The notes under the pieces are model-generated. The model was given only the letters and a program-made list of their open reading frames with translations. It did no database searches and was not told the DNA's origin. 64,000 bases of DNA from Weissella thailandensis (GTDB taxonomy: Bacteria; Bacillota; Bacilli; Lactobacillales; Lactobacillaceae), in NCBI RefSeq assembly GCF_005405465.1, contig NZ_BJEC01000009.1:1-64000 (forward strand), given 5' to 3'. A program made the translations under genes and the position numbers. The first letter of the stretch is position 1; each line of letters starts with the position of its first letter. Of the stretch, positions 34,203-45,068 are shown piece by piece.

Positions 34203-35447
34203 TTACTTATCACCACGCTTCATCCAATTGAAATAAGCTGGACGCTCAATTTCTTCTTCAGATGAACTTGGTTGAGATGGTGCTGATTGTTGTTGAGATG
34301 GTGCAGCTGATTGTGCTGGCGCACTTTGTTGCGGCGCTTTAGGCTGCTCAGAAGGTGTACCCCAATCTGCAAAAGGATCATTATTAACAACAGGTTGTTG
34401 TGGCTGTGGTTGAACTGGTTGTTCTGAAACCGCCTGGAAAGGACTAGCTTGCTTGTTAGCACCTAAGTTGATTTCTGGGCGTGGTGTTTCTGGACGGTCA
34501 ATGCCAGTTGCAATAACTGTGACGACCAAGTCACCTTCCATTTCCATATCAATCGTTGTACCAAAGATAATGTCAACATCAGTGCCTGATGCTTGGGCAA
34601 TTGTTTCAGAAGCTTCTTGCGCTTCAAACAATGACATATCAGCGCCACCCTTAACAGAAAGCAACACATTTGTTGCACCTTCGATTTTTGCTTCCAACAA
34701 TGGTGATGCAATTGCCTTACGTGTTGCTTCGGCTGCACGGTTTTCTCCAGATGCAGAACCAATTCCCATCAAAGCAGTGCCTTGACTAGCCATCGCTGTC
34801 TTAACATCCGCAAAGTCAAGGTTAATAATTCCAGGCTTTGTAATCAAATCTGAAATTCCTGATACACCTTGTAGTAACACATCGTCGACCATCTTGAAGG
34901 CTTCCATGATAGGTGCCTTTTTATCAACGATTTGTAACAAATTGTTATTAGCAATGACGATCAATGTATCGACATTGTCCTTTAACTTTGCTAATCCTTC
35001 GGCTGCAGACTTACCACGTCTTGGCCCTTCAAAAGAGAATGGACGGGTCACAACACCAATCGTCAATGCACCAGAATCTTTAGCAATTTTAGCGATAACA
35101 GGTGCAGCACCAGTTCCAGTACCACCACCCATTCCGGCAGTGACAAAGACCATATCAGCACCTTGCAATGCTTCAGTTAGTTCTTGTTCGCTCTCTTTAG
35201 CTGCTGCTTCACCAACTTCAGGACGAGCACCAGCCCCAAGACCGCGCGTAGCTTTTGATCCAATTTGAATCTTATTCTCTGCTGAAGAACGATCAAGAGC
35301 TTGTGCGTCGGTGTTAGCAACGATAAACTCTACACCTTCTACACCATCAGTTACCATTTGGTTGACAGCATTTCCACCACCGCCACCAACTCCGATGACC
35401 TTTATTGTCGCACCGTATTCTTGGTTCATGTCCATTTGCAAATCCAT
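34203..35447 (-). CDS. ftsZ: Cell-division GTPase FtsZ
   Basis: The tubulin-like GTPase that forms the division ring. [16 protein letters not shown] opens the Rossmann fold; GGGTGTG at 107-113 is the tubulin signature; [11 protein letters not shown] is the T7 loop. After about residue 325 comes a Gln, Pro and Ser-rich linker, ending in a conserved-peptide position [15 protein letters not shown], unlike the usual IPTFLRNR-type peptide bound by FtsA and SepF. GGAG lies six bases before the ATG. 414 residues in all. Confidence 0.97.
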   Translation of the reverse strand: MDLQMDMNQEYGATIKVIGVGGGGGNAVNQMVTDGVEGVEFIVANTDAQALDRSSAENKIQIGSKATRGLGAGARPEVGEAAAKESEQELTEALQGADMVFVTAGMGGGTGTGAAPVIAKIAKDSGALTIGVVTRPFSFEGPRRGKSAAEGLAKLKDNVDTLIVIANNNLLQIVDKKAPIMEAFKMVDDVLLQGVSGISDLITKPGIINLDFADVKTAMASQGTALMGIGSASGENRAAEATRKAIASPLLEAKIEGATNVLLSVKGGADMSLFEAQEASETIAQASGTDVDIIFGTTIDMEMEGDLVVTVIATGIDRPETPRPEINLGANKQASPFQAVSEQPVQPQPQQPVVNNDPFADWGTPSEQPKAPQQSAPAQSAAPSQQQSAPSQPSSSEEEIERPAYFNWMKRGDK

Positions 35448-35476
35448 ATTGAGCTCCTTTTTTGTTAATTTATGAA

Positions 35477-36838
35477 TTAGTCAAAGAACTCCGCAAAGAA
35501 ATTCTTAATCCTATTTTTCTTCTTAGGTTGTTCTTCATCAGTTACTTCAGTCGACTCGGCCTTTTCAGGTTCAATTTGAGGGGCACGTTGTTGTTCGACT
35601 TTTTGCTTTTTCTTTTCGCCACGCTTCTCACGTGGTAATTGTGCTCCCATACTAGGCTGTCCGAGAACAACAAGTGGTAGCCCATACAAAGCTTGCTTTA
35701 CAACCAATTGAATTGGTGTTTGCTGTGCTGCATAGTGTACTAATGCCCATGCACCGGCGTAGCCAGGATGGCGTAAGCCAATATCATCTGGCGCAAACAA
35801 TTTTGTCTGCACATTATAAGCATCATGAATAGCTTCCGTCATACCACGTAAAGCGGCACCACCACCAGTCACAATAACGCCACCAGGCATTTGAAATGCA
35901 CCAACCAAGTCTAGTTTTTCGCCAAGCTTTCCTAAGATTTGCATGACTCTGGCTTCAATAATCTGCGCCAGTAATGTTTCCGAAATTTGTTCAAGCTCTT
36001 CAGCACTAACTTTCTTGATAACAAGTTGATTTTCGTCTTGCGCTAACTTTGATAGTGCAAAACCAGAATCAAGCTTTAACATATCAGCATCATGTAGTCC
36101 TAATTCAAGAACTGTACTAATATCTCGAGAAATATTGTCGCTTCCTGCCGGGAATGATGACAAAAACTTGAGTTGGTGTTCATGGACAACGGTGGCTGAG
36201 GTTTGCCCAGCTCCCATGTCTAACAAAATTGTACCAAATTCTTGTTGGCCATCATCCAGCAATGTTTTACTATATGCTAATGGTGCCAAAACAAAATCAC
36301 GAAGTTGTAGTCCAGACTTACTAATAGCCATGCGTAAATTACCCATGACATTTCTTGGTGCTGTATAAGCAATACCATGCATTGCTAGTCGCATCCCCAC
36401 CATATCATTTGGATCTTGGATGCCATCAAAATCATCGACTACAAATTCTGTCGGAATTAATTCAACTACTTCACGGTCTGAAGGCAATTGTATCTTAACT
36501 GCTTCCTGTACAGTATTAGCCACATCTTCATATGAGATATGTTGACTATCTTTAACCGTTACAGTTCCCTTCACGTGCTGAATTTGAATGTTGCTTGCAG
36601 GTAAACTTGCAACAACTTCTGTTATCGGTTGTTCAGTCTGCTCGTTTATTTGTGCTACTGCTTGACGAATATCAGTCGCTGTTGCATCAATATCAACAAC
36701 AACGCCCTTCTTTACACCGTGTGCAACAGATCGACCAACCGCTACAATATTAGCCTGTTGATCTCTAACATCTGCTGCTAGCACTTTAATGGTGTTAGTC
36801 CCAACATCAAGACCAACAATTAATCCATGGTTGGCCAT
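35477..36838 (-). CDS. ftsA: Cell-division protein FtsA
   Basis: An actin-fold ATPase that tethers FtsZ to the membrane. [17 protein letters not shown] is phosphate-1, [14 protein letters not shown] phosphate-2 and [17 protein letters not shown] the adenosine site; the SHS2/1C domain lies in between. The C-terminal amphipathic helix [11 protein letters not shown] is the membrane anchor, after a Lys/Glu-rich linker. The longer frame begins at 36862, but AGGAGG lies inside it; ATG 36838 is seven bases further and gives 453 residues. Confidence 0.95.
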   Translation of the reverse strand: MANHGLIVGLDVGTNTIKVLAADVRDQQANIVAVGRSVAHGVKKGVVVDIDATATDIRQAVAQINEQTEQPITEVVASLPASNIQIQHVKGTVTVKDSQHISYEDVANTVQEAVKIQLPSDREVVELIPTEFVVDDFDGIQDPNDMVGMRLAMHGIAYTAPRNVMGNLRMAISKSGLQLRDFVLAPLAYSKTLLDDGQQEFGTILLDMGAGQTSATVVHEHQLKFLSSFPAGSDNISRDISTVLELGLHDADMLKLDSGFALSKLAQDENQLVIKKVSAEELEQISETLLAQIIEARVMQILGKLGEKLDLVGAFQMPGGVIVTGGGAALRGMTEAIHDAYNVQTKLFAPDDIGLRHPGYAGAWALVHYAAQQTPIQLVVKQALYGLPLVVLGQPSMGAQLPREKRGEKKKQKVEQQRAPQIEPEKAESTEVTDEEQPKKKNRIKNFFAEFFD

Positions 36839-36945
36839 CTTAATTCCTCCTTTGACTACCATACAAAATGTTTAAATAAATAAACAATTCTTTAAGAATA
36901 ATACCATACTTTAGGGGCATTCTTCCAGACCTGCGCCTAGTTTTA

Positions 36946-37917
36946 TTAATCATATGGTTTAAAATATGCTCCTACTTGCAAATCTGCTACCCCGGTTTTA
37001 TTTAGTTGTGCAACCATCCCCGGATAGTACTTCATCTTCTTTGACATTTCGTCTGCACTAATCAACACTTGGTTACCATCATTCATGTAAATTAGTAATC
37101 GTTGATTATTTTGACTATTTGGTGACCAAACTATTTCTGATACTGCATGTCTTAATGGATCAGAAAGTTTGCCAAATTCTGACAATGTTTTTCGTAACTG
37201 TTTATCTGCCGTAAAACCATCATATATCGGCAAGCCACCAACTTGTTGATTACTTAAACCGCGATCCAACATACTACCATTCTCTAATATCGGGTAGTAT
37301 TTATTATCAACCTTAACATAACCAACTTTGACAATTTCATCAACTTTTACTTGTAGCGTATTATCTGACTTCCTTGTCAATTTTAAATGACGAATTTGAG
37401 GATTTTTGCTTTTTGCCATGCGACTAAAATAGTCGCTTTGATTTAATGTGGTTAGTAGTGGTTGCCCCGTTTTTAAGCCTGCAGCACGTAAGATCGTTTT
37501 ATCCGACAACTCATGTGTACCAACAACCTCATATTTTTGCACTTGATTTGCTGGTGAAATCAAGTAAATCAATCCAGCAGCCATAATCAATAAAACAATC
37601 AGCGTTTTAATCGCTGCCTTCTCGTGCGAAAATAAAAAGCGTTTTCTTTTTGGACGTTTATGCTTTGTTGTCTTAACCTCGTCATCATCGGGCTTAACTG
37701 CCTCATCTGAGATATCGGTGTCATGATCATCTTTGGTGCCTTGCTTATCATCCGCTTGTTTCGGATTGGATTGCGATTCTTTTTCATCTAAATGTTTTGA
37801 CCGCTTTGGTTTTGATGACTCAACCTTCCCTGATAATAAAGCATTTAAATGCGCCTGAATATCAGAGGAATTCGCATGGTCTTTTTTATTATGCGGATTT
37901 TCTTTTTTATCAGTCAT
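36946..37917 (-). CDS. divIB: Cell-division protein DivIB/FtsQ
   Basis: A bitopic protein of the divisome. A long charged cytoplasmic N-terminus (about 1-100, Lys/Asp/Glu rich) precedes one membrane helix (IKTLIVLLIMAAGLIYLIS, about 108-126), then the POTRA domain starting at VQKYEVVGTHELSDKTILRA and a beta domain (VGYVKVDNKYYPILENG). 323 residues. AGGAGG lies seven bases before the ATG. With FtsL it supports septal peptidoglycan synthesis. It stands between murG and ftsA as expected. Confidence 0.92.
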   Translation of the reverse strand: MTDKKENPHNKKDHANSSDIQAHLNALLSGKVESSKPKRSKHLDEKESQSNPKQADDKQGTKDDHDTDISDEAVKPDDDEVKTTKHKRPKRKRFLFSHEKAAIKTLIVLLIMAAGLIYLISPANQVQKYEVVGTHELSDKTILRAAGLKTGQPLLTTLNQSDYFSRMAKSKNPQIRHLKLTRKSDNTLQVKVDEIVKVGYVKVDNKYYPILENGSMLDRGLSNQQVGGLPIYDGFTADKQLRKTLSEFGKLSDPLRHAVSEIVWSPNSQNNQRLLIYMNDGNQVLISADEMSKKMKYYPGMVAQLNKTGVADLQVGAYFKPYD

Positions 37918-37950
37918 CGTAACCTCCTACAGACTCCTCACAGAAATAAA

Positions 37951-39048
37951 TTACTTTATAACGCTCTTAATCAATGCAATAAATTGATCTGCAGCATCAG
38001 GAACACCCATCTTCATCGCTGCCTCTGCCATTAGTTGGCGTTGTTTCTCATCTGTCATCAATTGATCAATCGTACCAAATAGAGTTGTACCAGATAGCGA
38101 TTCCTCTGTAATCATCTCAGCAGCCCCAGCATTTGCTAAACTACGTGCATTTTTCGTTTGATGATCATTAGTCACGTATGGGCTAGGAATAAGAATCATT
38201 GGTTTACCCAAAGCTGTTTGCTCCGCTAAACTTGTCGCACCTGCTCGGCCAACAACTAGGGAAACCCTTGGCATCAATTGCGGCATATTACTAATATATG
38301 GTACAACCGCTACATTTTCTGTCGTTTCAATCTTTTTCGTAGCCATCTCTTGCTTAACGTCATCGAAACGTTTTGATCCAGTAACAAAAATAACTTGATA
38401 TGGTTTATTGGCAAAACTTGATAAAGCATCAATCATTGACGCATTAATTTTAATAGCCCCTTGTGAACCACCAAAAACAAGCACTGATGGCTTATTAGGT
38501 GATAAGCCTAAGCCTTCCCAATCAAAGCTACCCTGACCATCAACAACTTCTTGTGCTCTAGGATTACCAACAATCGTTGCTAAATTATCTTTAAAAGCTG
38601 GTAATGCTGCTGGAAAAGCCACCCCAACTTTGGTTACCTTGCGGGCCAAAAATTTATTCGTTACTCCTACGACTGAATTTTGTTCATGGATAACCGTTGG
38701 AATCCCCATTTGTTGCGCAGCATACAACACAGGACCAGAAACGTAACCACCAGTACCAACAACCACATCCGGCTTAAATGCGTCTAAATATTTTTTAGCT
38801 TCACGAGTTGCCTTCAAAAAAAGGTAGATTGTTTTAAAATTGTCTAGCGATAATGAGCGATGGAAGCCTTGTACCTTCAATGATTTGAAGTTAAAGCCAG
38901 CTTTAGGTACGATACTACCCTCTAAGCCACGTTCACTACCAATATATAAAACCTCTGTATCAGGTTCCAATGCTTTCAAGCGCTGAACTGTTGCTAATGC
39001 TGGATAAATGTGACCACCTGTGCCACCACCAGATACAATAATACGCAT
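37951..39048 (-). CDS. murG: UDP-GlcNAc transferase MurG
   Basis: MurG adds GlcNAc to lipid I to make lipid II on the inner face of the membrane. The N-terminal glycine loop SGGGTGGHIYPALA, KPDVVVGTGGYVSGP, EQNSVVGVTNK, VFGGSQGAIKIN and the donor-site GRAGATSLAEQTALGKP are family signatures. 365 residues, complete. AGAGGGG precedes the ATG. It follows murD by 26 bases. Confidence 0.96.
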   Translation of the reverse strand: MRIIVSGGGTGGHIYPALATVQRLKALEPDTEVLYIGSERGLEGSIVPKAGFNFKSLKVQGFHRSLSLDNFKTIYLFLKATREAKKYLDAFKPDVVVGTGGYVSGPVLYAAQQMGIPTVIHEQNSVVGVTNKFLARKVTKVGVAFPAALPAFKDNLATIVGNPRAQEVVDGQGSFDWEGLGLSPNKPSVLVFGGSQGAIKINASMIDALSSFANKPYQVIFVTGSKRFDDVKQEMATKKIETTENVAVVPYISNMPQLMPRVSLVVGRAGATSLAEQTALGKPMILIPSPYVTNDHQTKNARSLANAGAAEMITEESLSGTTLFGTIDQLMTDEKQRQLMAEAAMKMGVPDAADQFIALIKSVIK

Positions 39049-39074
39049 ATCTAATCCCCTCTAATCTTTATTGT

Positions 39075-40409
39075 CTAATTTTTAAAATTTTTTATGGCAT
39101 CGACAAACAAGTTTCCTCTTGTTTCAAAATCTGGAAATTGATCCCAAGATGCAGCAGCGGGAGATAATAGAATGACCTCACCTGCTTCACTTAACTCAAA
39201 GGCTGGTTTTACCGCACTAGGTGCATCCTTGGCGTGAACAACTGGTATCCCAATCGTTTTACCAACTTCAGCCAATTTATCAGCCGTTTCTCCGAATACA
39301 ATCAAGCCCTTAACATGCTGCTTCATCGCAGTTAGAAGTCGCATTTGATCATCTCCTCGATCTAATCCACCAGCTAATAATACTACTGGCACATTAAATC
39401 CAGATAAAGCCATTTCCGTTGCTTCAATATCAGTTGCTTTAGAATCATTATACACTTGACGATCGTAGAACTTACCAACAAATTGTAATCGATGCTCTAC
39501 TCCCGAAAAGCTCTTTAATGCTTTCGCAATGCTCTCTGTGTCAATTCCCATTAGTTTACCAACAGCAATCGCAGCTAGTGCATTTTCTATATTATGTGTA
39601 CCAGGAACTCCTAATTCGTCAGCAGCCATAATAACTTCTTCTTGATAATATAAGTTGCCTGCTTTCAAATAAGCACCTGCTTCGCTGAAACCTTCCCGTG
39701 AGAAAGGTATAATGGTTGCTTTTGTTTGTTCCGCTAAATGACGCCATTCTTCTTTATCATAATTAATAACAAAAAAATCATTTGCCGTTTGATGTTTTGT
39801 AATGTTCATTTTAGCAGCAACATAGTTTGCCCGTGTCCCATGAAAATCCAAATGTGAACCAAAAATATTAGTTAACACCGCAATATGTGGCTTGGGAGCT
39901 GGCATACCCGTTAACTGGAAAGATGATAACTCAGTGACTAACACATCATCCGCTGTCATTTGAGGAGCAACTTCACTAACTGGGGTACCAATATTACCCG
40001 CAACTAGCACGTGACCTTTTCCCGACTGTGCCCTCAACACAGATGAAATCATCTCTGTTGTCGTTGTCTTCCCATTAGATCCCGTTACAGCAACCCAGTT
40101 TTTTTGAATATACTGTTGGGCAAGAGCCACTTCAACAACAATTGGAATTTGTTGTTCTTGGGCAGCTACCAATATCGGAATTGTGTACGGAATACCTGGA
40201 TTTTTGACGATTATATCAACATTCTTTAATAGTTCAACTGATTGATCAGTGGTAAATTGCACATCATTTGCCTTCAATGCCTTTACTTTCTCATCCATAG
40301 TGTCTAGCTTAGGATCCGAAACAGTCACGTGGGCGCCTTCACTTTGCAATAAATTGGCCGCGGCTGCACCTGAACGTGCAAATCCAATTATTAATACGTG
40401 TTTATTCAT
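39075..40409 (-). CDS. murD: UDP-MurNAc-L-Ala:D-Glu ligase MurD
   Basis: MurD adds D-glutamate to UDP-MurNAc-L-Ala in the cytoplasm. The ATP loop is VTGSNGKTTTTEM; ELSSFQL, HRLQFVG, YNDSKATDIEAT and LAGGLDRGDD mark the Mur-ligase domains. 444 residues, normal. AAGGGG lies eight bases before the ATG. Flanked by mraY and murG, the next lipid-linked steps of the same pathway. Confidence 0.96.
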   Translation of the reverse strand: MNKHVLIIGFARSGAAAANLLQSEGAHVTVSDPKLDTMDEKVKALKANDVQFTTDQSVELLKNVDIIVKNPGIPYTIPILVAAQEQQIPIVVEVALAQQYIQKNWVAVTGSNGKTTTTEMISSVLRAQSGKGHVLVAGNIGTPVSEVAPQMTADDVLVTELSSFQLTGMPAPKPHIAVLTNIFGSHLDFHGTRANYVAAKMNITKHQTANDFFVINYDKEEWRHLAEQTKATIIPFSREGFSEAGAYLKAGNLYYQEEVIMAADELGVPGTHNIENALAAIAVGKLMGIDTESIAKALKSFSGVEHRLQFVGKFYDRQVYNDSKATDIEATEMALSGFNVPVVLLAGGLDRGDDQMRLLTAMKQHVKGLIVFGETADKLAEVGKTIGIPVVHAKDAPSAVKPAFELSEAGEVILLSPAAASWDQFPDFETRGNLFVDAIKNFKN

Positions 40410-40470
40410 TATTAAGAGCCCCTTTTTTAAGATATGTATACGGGGAATCGCACCCCATGATTATTTTTAT

Positions 40471-41466
40471 TTATGAGAACCAGAATACAAGATAAAGTAC
40501 TGCCATAACTAGTCCAGTTCCCCAAAAGAATAGATTTACTTGCCATTCATTCCATGGTTTCTCCGTATTACCAGTTAGACCACCTTTTTCAAAACTATGA
40601 TGAATAGGAGTCATTAAGAAAATACGTTTCTTGAAGAAATGAAAACTAGTGACCTGAATAATGACACTTAGCGTTTCAATCATAAAGACAAAACCAATAA
40701 TCAATAATGACCATTCATGGTGTAATACCAATGAATTCATTGCTAATCCAGCTCCCAGGGCAAGGGATCCGGTATCACCCATAAAGATAGTTGCTGGATA
40801 ATGATTGAAGAACAGGAAGCCAAGTAAAGCGCCAATTATTAATGCGTCCAACAAGACCATCGTCATATCGCCTTGCACGATAGCAATCACTAGATATGCA
40901 ACATACGCAATAATAGCTGTTCCTGATGCCAAACCATCTAACCCATCAGTTAAATTAGTTGCATTTGACCAACCAACTAGCCAGAAAATCGTAAACAAAG
41001 TGTAAGCAATCACACTATACCATTCGCCTAACCCGAATGGTAAGTTTAAGAAGAAATCAAACTTACCTAAGGCTAGTACGATCACACCCAAAATAGCAGC
41101 TGCAATTTCAGCAAATAGCTTGGGTAAAAATCGTAAGCCTTCATCACGATGGTTGAAGACTTTAATACTATCATCAAAAGCGCCTACAATTGCGAATACT
41201 ACAATCGCAATCAAAGTTGCCCAACCCGTTGAAGCAGCATTTTTAGTGACTAACGCTAAAATAATAAAACCGATAACAACAACTGGAATAAACCCAGCGC
41301 CACCCATAGTTGGTGTTCCTGCTTTGGCAGCATGATCCGGCTCATGTTCCCCAGTACGCATAACCATTTGGGCTACTTTAATTTTTTTAAACCAATCTCG
41401 TAGACGCGGCACTACCAGTACCGTAACAATTAGACTAAATAATAGTCCCACTAAAAAAGTCGACAT
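40471..41466 (-). CDS. mraY: Phospho-MurNAc-pentapeptide transferase MraY
   Basis: MraY transfers phospho-MurNAc-pentapeptide to undecaprenyl phosphate, giving lipid I. About ten membrane helices; catalytic and Mg motifs TNLTDGLDGLASG, IFMGDTGSLALG and MTPIHHSFEKGG are present. The frame extends to a GTG at 41487, but AGGAG lies in that stretch; ATG 41466, seven bases after it, gives 331 residues with MSTFLVGLLFSLIV as the start of helix 1. It is 29 bases after the PBP gene. Confidence 0.95.
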   Translation of the reverse strand: MSTFLVGLLFSLIVTVLVVPRLRDWFKKIKVAQMVMRTGEHEPDHAAKAGTPTMGGAGFIPVVVIGFIILALVTKNAASTGWATLIAIVVFAIVGAFDDSIKVFNHRDEGLRFLPKLFAEIAAAILGVIVLALGKFDFFLNLPFGLGEWYSVIAYTLFTIFWLVGWSNATNLTDGLDGLASGTAIIAYVAYLVIAIVQGDMTMVLLDALIIGALLGFLFFNHYPATIFMGDTGSLALGAGLAMNSLVLHHEWSLLIIGFVFMIETLSVIIQVTSFHFFKKRIFLMTPIHHSFEKGGLTGNTEKPWNEWQVNLFFWGTGLVMAVLYLVFWFS

Positions 41467-41495
41467 TCGACTACTCCTCTCACTCACCTATATTC

Positions 41496-43688
41496 CTAGT
41501 TTGACGTCTTAGGCTCTTTAAATTCTACCGTAATTTCATGATAACCATCAGATAATTTTGAATCTGCCTTGACTGATTGGGTCGTCACAAATCCATTACC
41601 CTTGATGTTAACCTTGATATCTGCCAACTCTGCCCAAGCTAATACATCACTTTTTGCCCAACCGGCCATATTAGGCACAGCAATATTCTTACCTGTATTC
41701 AAGAAAATACGTTGACCAACAATTGATTTTTCACCGCCAGTTATTGATTGACTTTTAATTGTTTTACCGTCACCCATGACAACCGGTGTCAGACGATTGG
41801 ACTTTATCTCTTTTGTAGATTCTTTCGTTACACCACCGACAACCGTTGGTACACCCACCTCTTGATTATTAGAACTAACAACCACCTTATTGTCACTTTC
41901 AGACATATCCAAAGCTTGTGCCATCACCTTTTTGAAGACATCTGACATATCTTTTGCAATATTATCTGTATTTTTTTGTGGCTGCTTTGTCACAATATAC
42001 ATCATATAACGTGGATTGTTTGAGGGTGCCATCCCCATCCATGAGTGAATTTCATTAGTGTTATCTCCTGGTGATGAATATCCAGAAGAAGTAGCCACCT
42101 GAGCTGTTCCAGACTTACCAGTTGTCCGAACATCCGGAATGGCATAATCTTTTCCTAATCCATGCTTAGAATAGATAACATCTTCCAATTGTTTACGCGT
42201 CGCTTTCGCGCTAGACTTACTAATTGGTTTGGAAACAGTTTTCGCTTTAGGTTGTGAGACGACTCGATTAGTATTTGGATCCACTACCTTCTCAATAATT
42301 TGTGGCTGTAATTCCTTACCATTGTTAGCAATCGCTGAATAGCCTTGCATCATCTGTAACGGTGTCACAGATATGGCTTGTCCAAAAGCAGTGTTTGCTT
42401 GCTCAATTGGATACTTAAATTGCATGCCACCTTTTGCTTCATCGCTAAAGCCTGAGTTCGTTGATTTTAAAAACTTAAATTTATTCAGGTATTTACGCCA
42501 AGTTTGTGCACCCATTTCTTGCTCAGTTAGGGCCATCGCCACGTTAGAAGAGGCTGCAATTCCTCTTCCATACGTGATACGTCCCCATCCTTCACCATCA
42601 TTCCAATCAGTAACCTTTTTGTCACCGATCTTTAACGTACCTGATTCATAAGTATCGTCTTCATCCCAATTATCAGAATCGATAGCCGCTGCCAGTGTGA
42701 TTCCTTTCAAAACCGAACCTGGTTCGAACGCGGTCCCATATAACTGGTTCGTCCAAAGATCTCCAATACCTTCACCTGTTGTGGCATTATAAGATGGTCG
42801 TTGGGTCGTTGCAACAATTTTACCAGTTTTCGTATCCATGACCACTGCAAGTGCCGCTTTAGGTTGCATATCATCGGCGAGCGTTTGCATACTCTTTTCT
42901 AGAGTTGTTTGTAATTTTGTATTGATTGTCGTGTATATATCATAACCATTTTTAACAGCTAGATTTTTCTTTGAAACTGCACGATCATTGGTATCTGTTG
43001 AGGTTGTTTTGACACCATTGTGACCAGTCAATTGTTTATTCCAAGATTTTTCGATACCAGTTATTCCTGAAATGACTTTACCATCACTACTATTGTCATT
43101 TTTTGTTAAGCCAATTAGATCAGATGCAAAGGTCCCATTAGGATATAAACGTGATTCGCTTGGTGTGAAAGTTAATCCTGGCACATTAAGTGCTTTAAGT
43201 TGCTTATACTTTTTAACATTCAAATTTGAACCATCTTGTCCAAACTGGACTTGCTTTAAGTTATTCTTACGACCACTTTTAATTAACTTTTCGTACGTCT
43301 TGGCTTTACCACCAATGACATTTGCAATTTTCTCACTAACAGCCTTATCCTGGCCCTTCTTAACATACATTGGCTTACCTTTAGAAGACTTTTGACTGCT
43401 ATCTAGTACAGCCGCCAATGTATAAGTTGTTGAAGATTCTGCTAGTGGGTTACCTACTGCATCAAAAATTTCGCCTCGTTTAGCTTGAATTTCATTTTGA
43501 CTACGGTAGATTAGCTGGGCTGCCTTGTCTAACTTATGCCCCCGTACATCTTTTGTGATAGCGACATAAGAAAAACGGACCCCCAACACAACCAGCACCA
43601 GCATCATTAATATAAGCAGAATCTTGCCTGTATTACGACTGTTTTTATCCGGTTGATCACGTTTTGGCATCCGTCGTTTTTTTACCAT
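41496..43688 (-). CDS. Division transpeptidase (class B PBP, FtsI/PBP2X type) with PASTA domains
   Basis: The septal transpeptidase that cross-links new wall. One membrane anchor (about 22-45), a pedestal domain, then the penicillin-binding domain with SxxK in FEPGSVLKGI, SxN in GIAASSNVAM and KSGT in TTGKSGTAQVA. Two C-terminal PASTA domains follow (about 600-725, for example VPNMAGWAKSDVLAWAE), as in streptococcal PBP2X. 730 residues. Its ATG is one base after the ftsL stop. The homologue in streptococci works with FtsW, which is not in this window. Confidence 0.94.
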   Translation of the reverse strand: MVKKRRMPKRDQPDKNSRNTGKILLILMMLVLVVLGVRFSYVAITKDVRGHKLDKAAQLIYRSQNEIQAKRGEIFDAVGNPLAESSTTYTLAAVLDSSQKSSKGKPMYVKKGQDKAVSEKIANVIGGKAKTYEKLIKSGRKNNLKQVQFGQDGSNLNVKKYKQLKALNVPGLTFTPSESRLYPNGTFASDLIGLTKNDNSSDGKVISGITGIEKSWNKQLTGHNGVKTTSTDTNDRAVSKKNLAVKNGYDIYTTINTKLQTTLEKSMQTLADDMQPKAALAVVMDTKTGKIVATTQRPSYNATTGEGIGDLWTNQLYGTAFEPGSVLKGITLAAAIDSDNWDEDDTYESGTLKIGDKKVTDWNDGEGWGRITYGRGIAASSNVAMALTEQEMGAQTWRKYLNKFKFLKSTNSGFSDEAKGGMQFKYPIEQANTAFGQAISVTPLQMMQGYSAIANNGKELQPQIIEKVVDPNTNRVVSQPKAKTVSKPISKSSAKATRKQLEDVIYSKHGLGKDYAIPDVRTTGKSGTAQVATSSGYSSPGDNTNEIHSWMGMAPSNNPRYMMYIVTKQPQKNTDNIAKDMSDVFKKVMAQALDMSESDNKVVVSSNNQEVGVPTVVGGVTKESTKEIKSNRLTPVVMGDGKTIKSQSITGGEKSIVGQRIFLNTGKNIAVPNMAGWAKSDVLAWAELADIKVNIKGNGFVTTQSVKADSKLSDGYHEITVEFKEPKTSN

Positions 43689-43689
43689 G

Positions 43690-44067
43690 CTACTTTACGT
43701 TCCTTATATTTTGATTATTAAGTGTTAGTCCATTCTTTTCAGCAATCTTATTCAACCGATCCGGATTAGATAAATCACTAACTTCCTGTTTCAGGTCATT
43801 ATTCTTATCGCGAACCTGTTCCAACTGTGCGGATGTCGTCGACAACTGCGTATTTGCTGTTGCACTCTTATTGGCCATAAAAATGACTAAAAAGGCCATA
43901 ACGATAACCGTTAGAACCGCTGCGCCAACCATCATGAAATCTACTGTATCCCACTTAGGTTTAACCATTTTCACATTTTTGACTGCTTTATGTCTCGCAT
44001 TTGTCTTTGGACGACTAATTTGTTTTGTTACAACATTACTATCGTTGTATTTGGGCAATCCATCCAT
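43690..44067 (-). CDS. ftsL: Cell-division protein FtsL
   Basis: 125 residues: a basic cytoplasmic part, one membrane helix (FMMVGAAVLTVIVMAFLVIFM, about 44-64) and a short extracellular coiled coil (LSTTSAQLEQVRDKNNDLKQ). Sequence is weakly conserved in this family; topology, size and the place between rsmH and the PBP gene decide the identification. GGAGG precedes the ATG. FtsL forms the FtsQLB/DivIB complex that activates the septal synthase. Confidence 0.85.
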   Translation of the reverse strand: MDGLPKYNDSNVVTKQISRPKTNARHKAVKNVKMVKPKWDTVDFMMVGAAVLTVIVMAFLVIFMANKSATANTQLSTTSAQLEQVRDKNNDLKQEVSDLSNPDRLNKIAEKNGLTLNNQNIRNVK

Positions 44068-44088
44068 AGTGGGCTTCCTCCATCATTT

Positions 44089-45033
44089 TTACTTGATACG
44101 TTCTATAATTCGTAATTTGGCAGAATGTGCACGTCTATTAGTGGCTAGTTCTTCGTCTGATGGCAAAATTGGTTTTCGAACAACCAATTTAAAATCTGGT
44201 TGCATTTCTTCTGGAATAACTGGTAAGCCTGATGGTAAATCAGGTATTGTTACTTTTTCTTTAAACATCGTCTTAACAAGTCGATCTTCAAGTGAGTGGA
44301 ATGTAATTACCGCAATCCGACCATGGACATTCAACATCTCCAATGCCTGTGCCAAAGACTCTTCTACCGCTCCTAATTCATCATTCACAGCAATTCTAAT
44401 GGCTTGAAAAGTACGCTTGGCTGGATGTCCACCTTTTCTTCTCGCTGCTGCTGGAATAGCTTCCTTAATGATATTAACTAAATCAAATGTTGTTTCAATC
44501 GGTTTTATTTCTCGTTCACGTTCAATTCTTCTTGCAATCTGTTTTGCAAATTTCTCCTCACCATAACGTGAAAAGATACGCAACAACTCATGAAATGACC
44601 ATTCATTAACAACGGTTCTTGCATTTAATGCTTGTGACTGATCCATACGCATATCTAACGGTGCATCATACTTATATGAAAAACCACGTTGACCGTCATC
44701 AAACTGTGGTGAAGAGACACCCAAATCATAAACGATACCATCAATCCCAGAGACATCCTGCTCAACTAGCGCATCATGTAAATGACGAAAATTAGTCTGG
44801 ATGAATGCCACTTTGTTAGCAGCTAATTCATCCGCTAGATGGTTTTCGTTATATTTAATGGCCGTGACATCTTGATCAAATGACCATAATTTACCATGAT
44901 CCAACCGACTAGCTAATAATTTAGAGTGGCCACCACCACCTAGCGTTGCATCAACATAGACACCATCTGGCTGGACATTTAAGCCATCAATTGCTTCTTC
45001 TAATAATACTGTTACGTGTTTAAACTCCGTCAT
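44089..45033 (-). CDS. rsmH: 16S rRNA (cytosine-1402-N4) methyltransferase RsmH
   Basis: RsmH (MraW) methylates N4 of C1402 in the decoding centre. SAM motif [41 protein letters not shown] and [12 protein letters not shown] are all present. 314 residues, complete. AAAGGAA lies upstream of the ATG. It is the second gene of the dcw cluster, 35 bases after mraZ. Confidence 0.96.
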   Translation of the reverse strand: MTEFKHVTVLLEEAIDGLNVQPDGVYVDATLGGGGHSKLLASRLDHGKLWSFDQDVTAIKYNENHLADELAANKVAFIQTNFRHLHDALVEQDVSGIDGIVYDLGVSSPQFDDGQRGFSYKYDAPLDMRMDQSQALNARTVVNEWSFHELLRIFSRYGEEKFAKQIARRIEREREIKPIETTFDLVNIIKEAIPAAARRKGGHPAKRTFQAIRIAVNDELGAVEESLAQALEMLNVHGRIAVITFHSLEDRLVKTMFKEKVTIPDLPSGLPVIPEEMQPDFKLVVRKPILPSDEELATNRRAHSAKLRIIERIK

Positions 45034-45068
45034 CGGTATTTAAGTTCCTTTCAATTCATATGAAGCTA

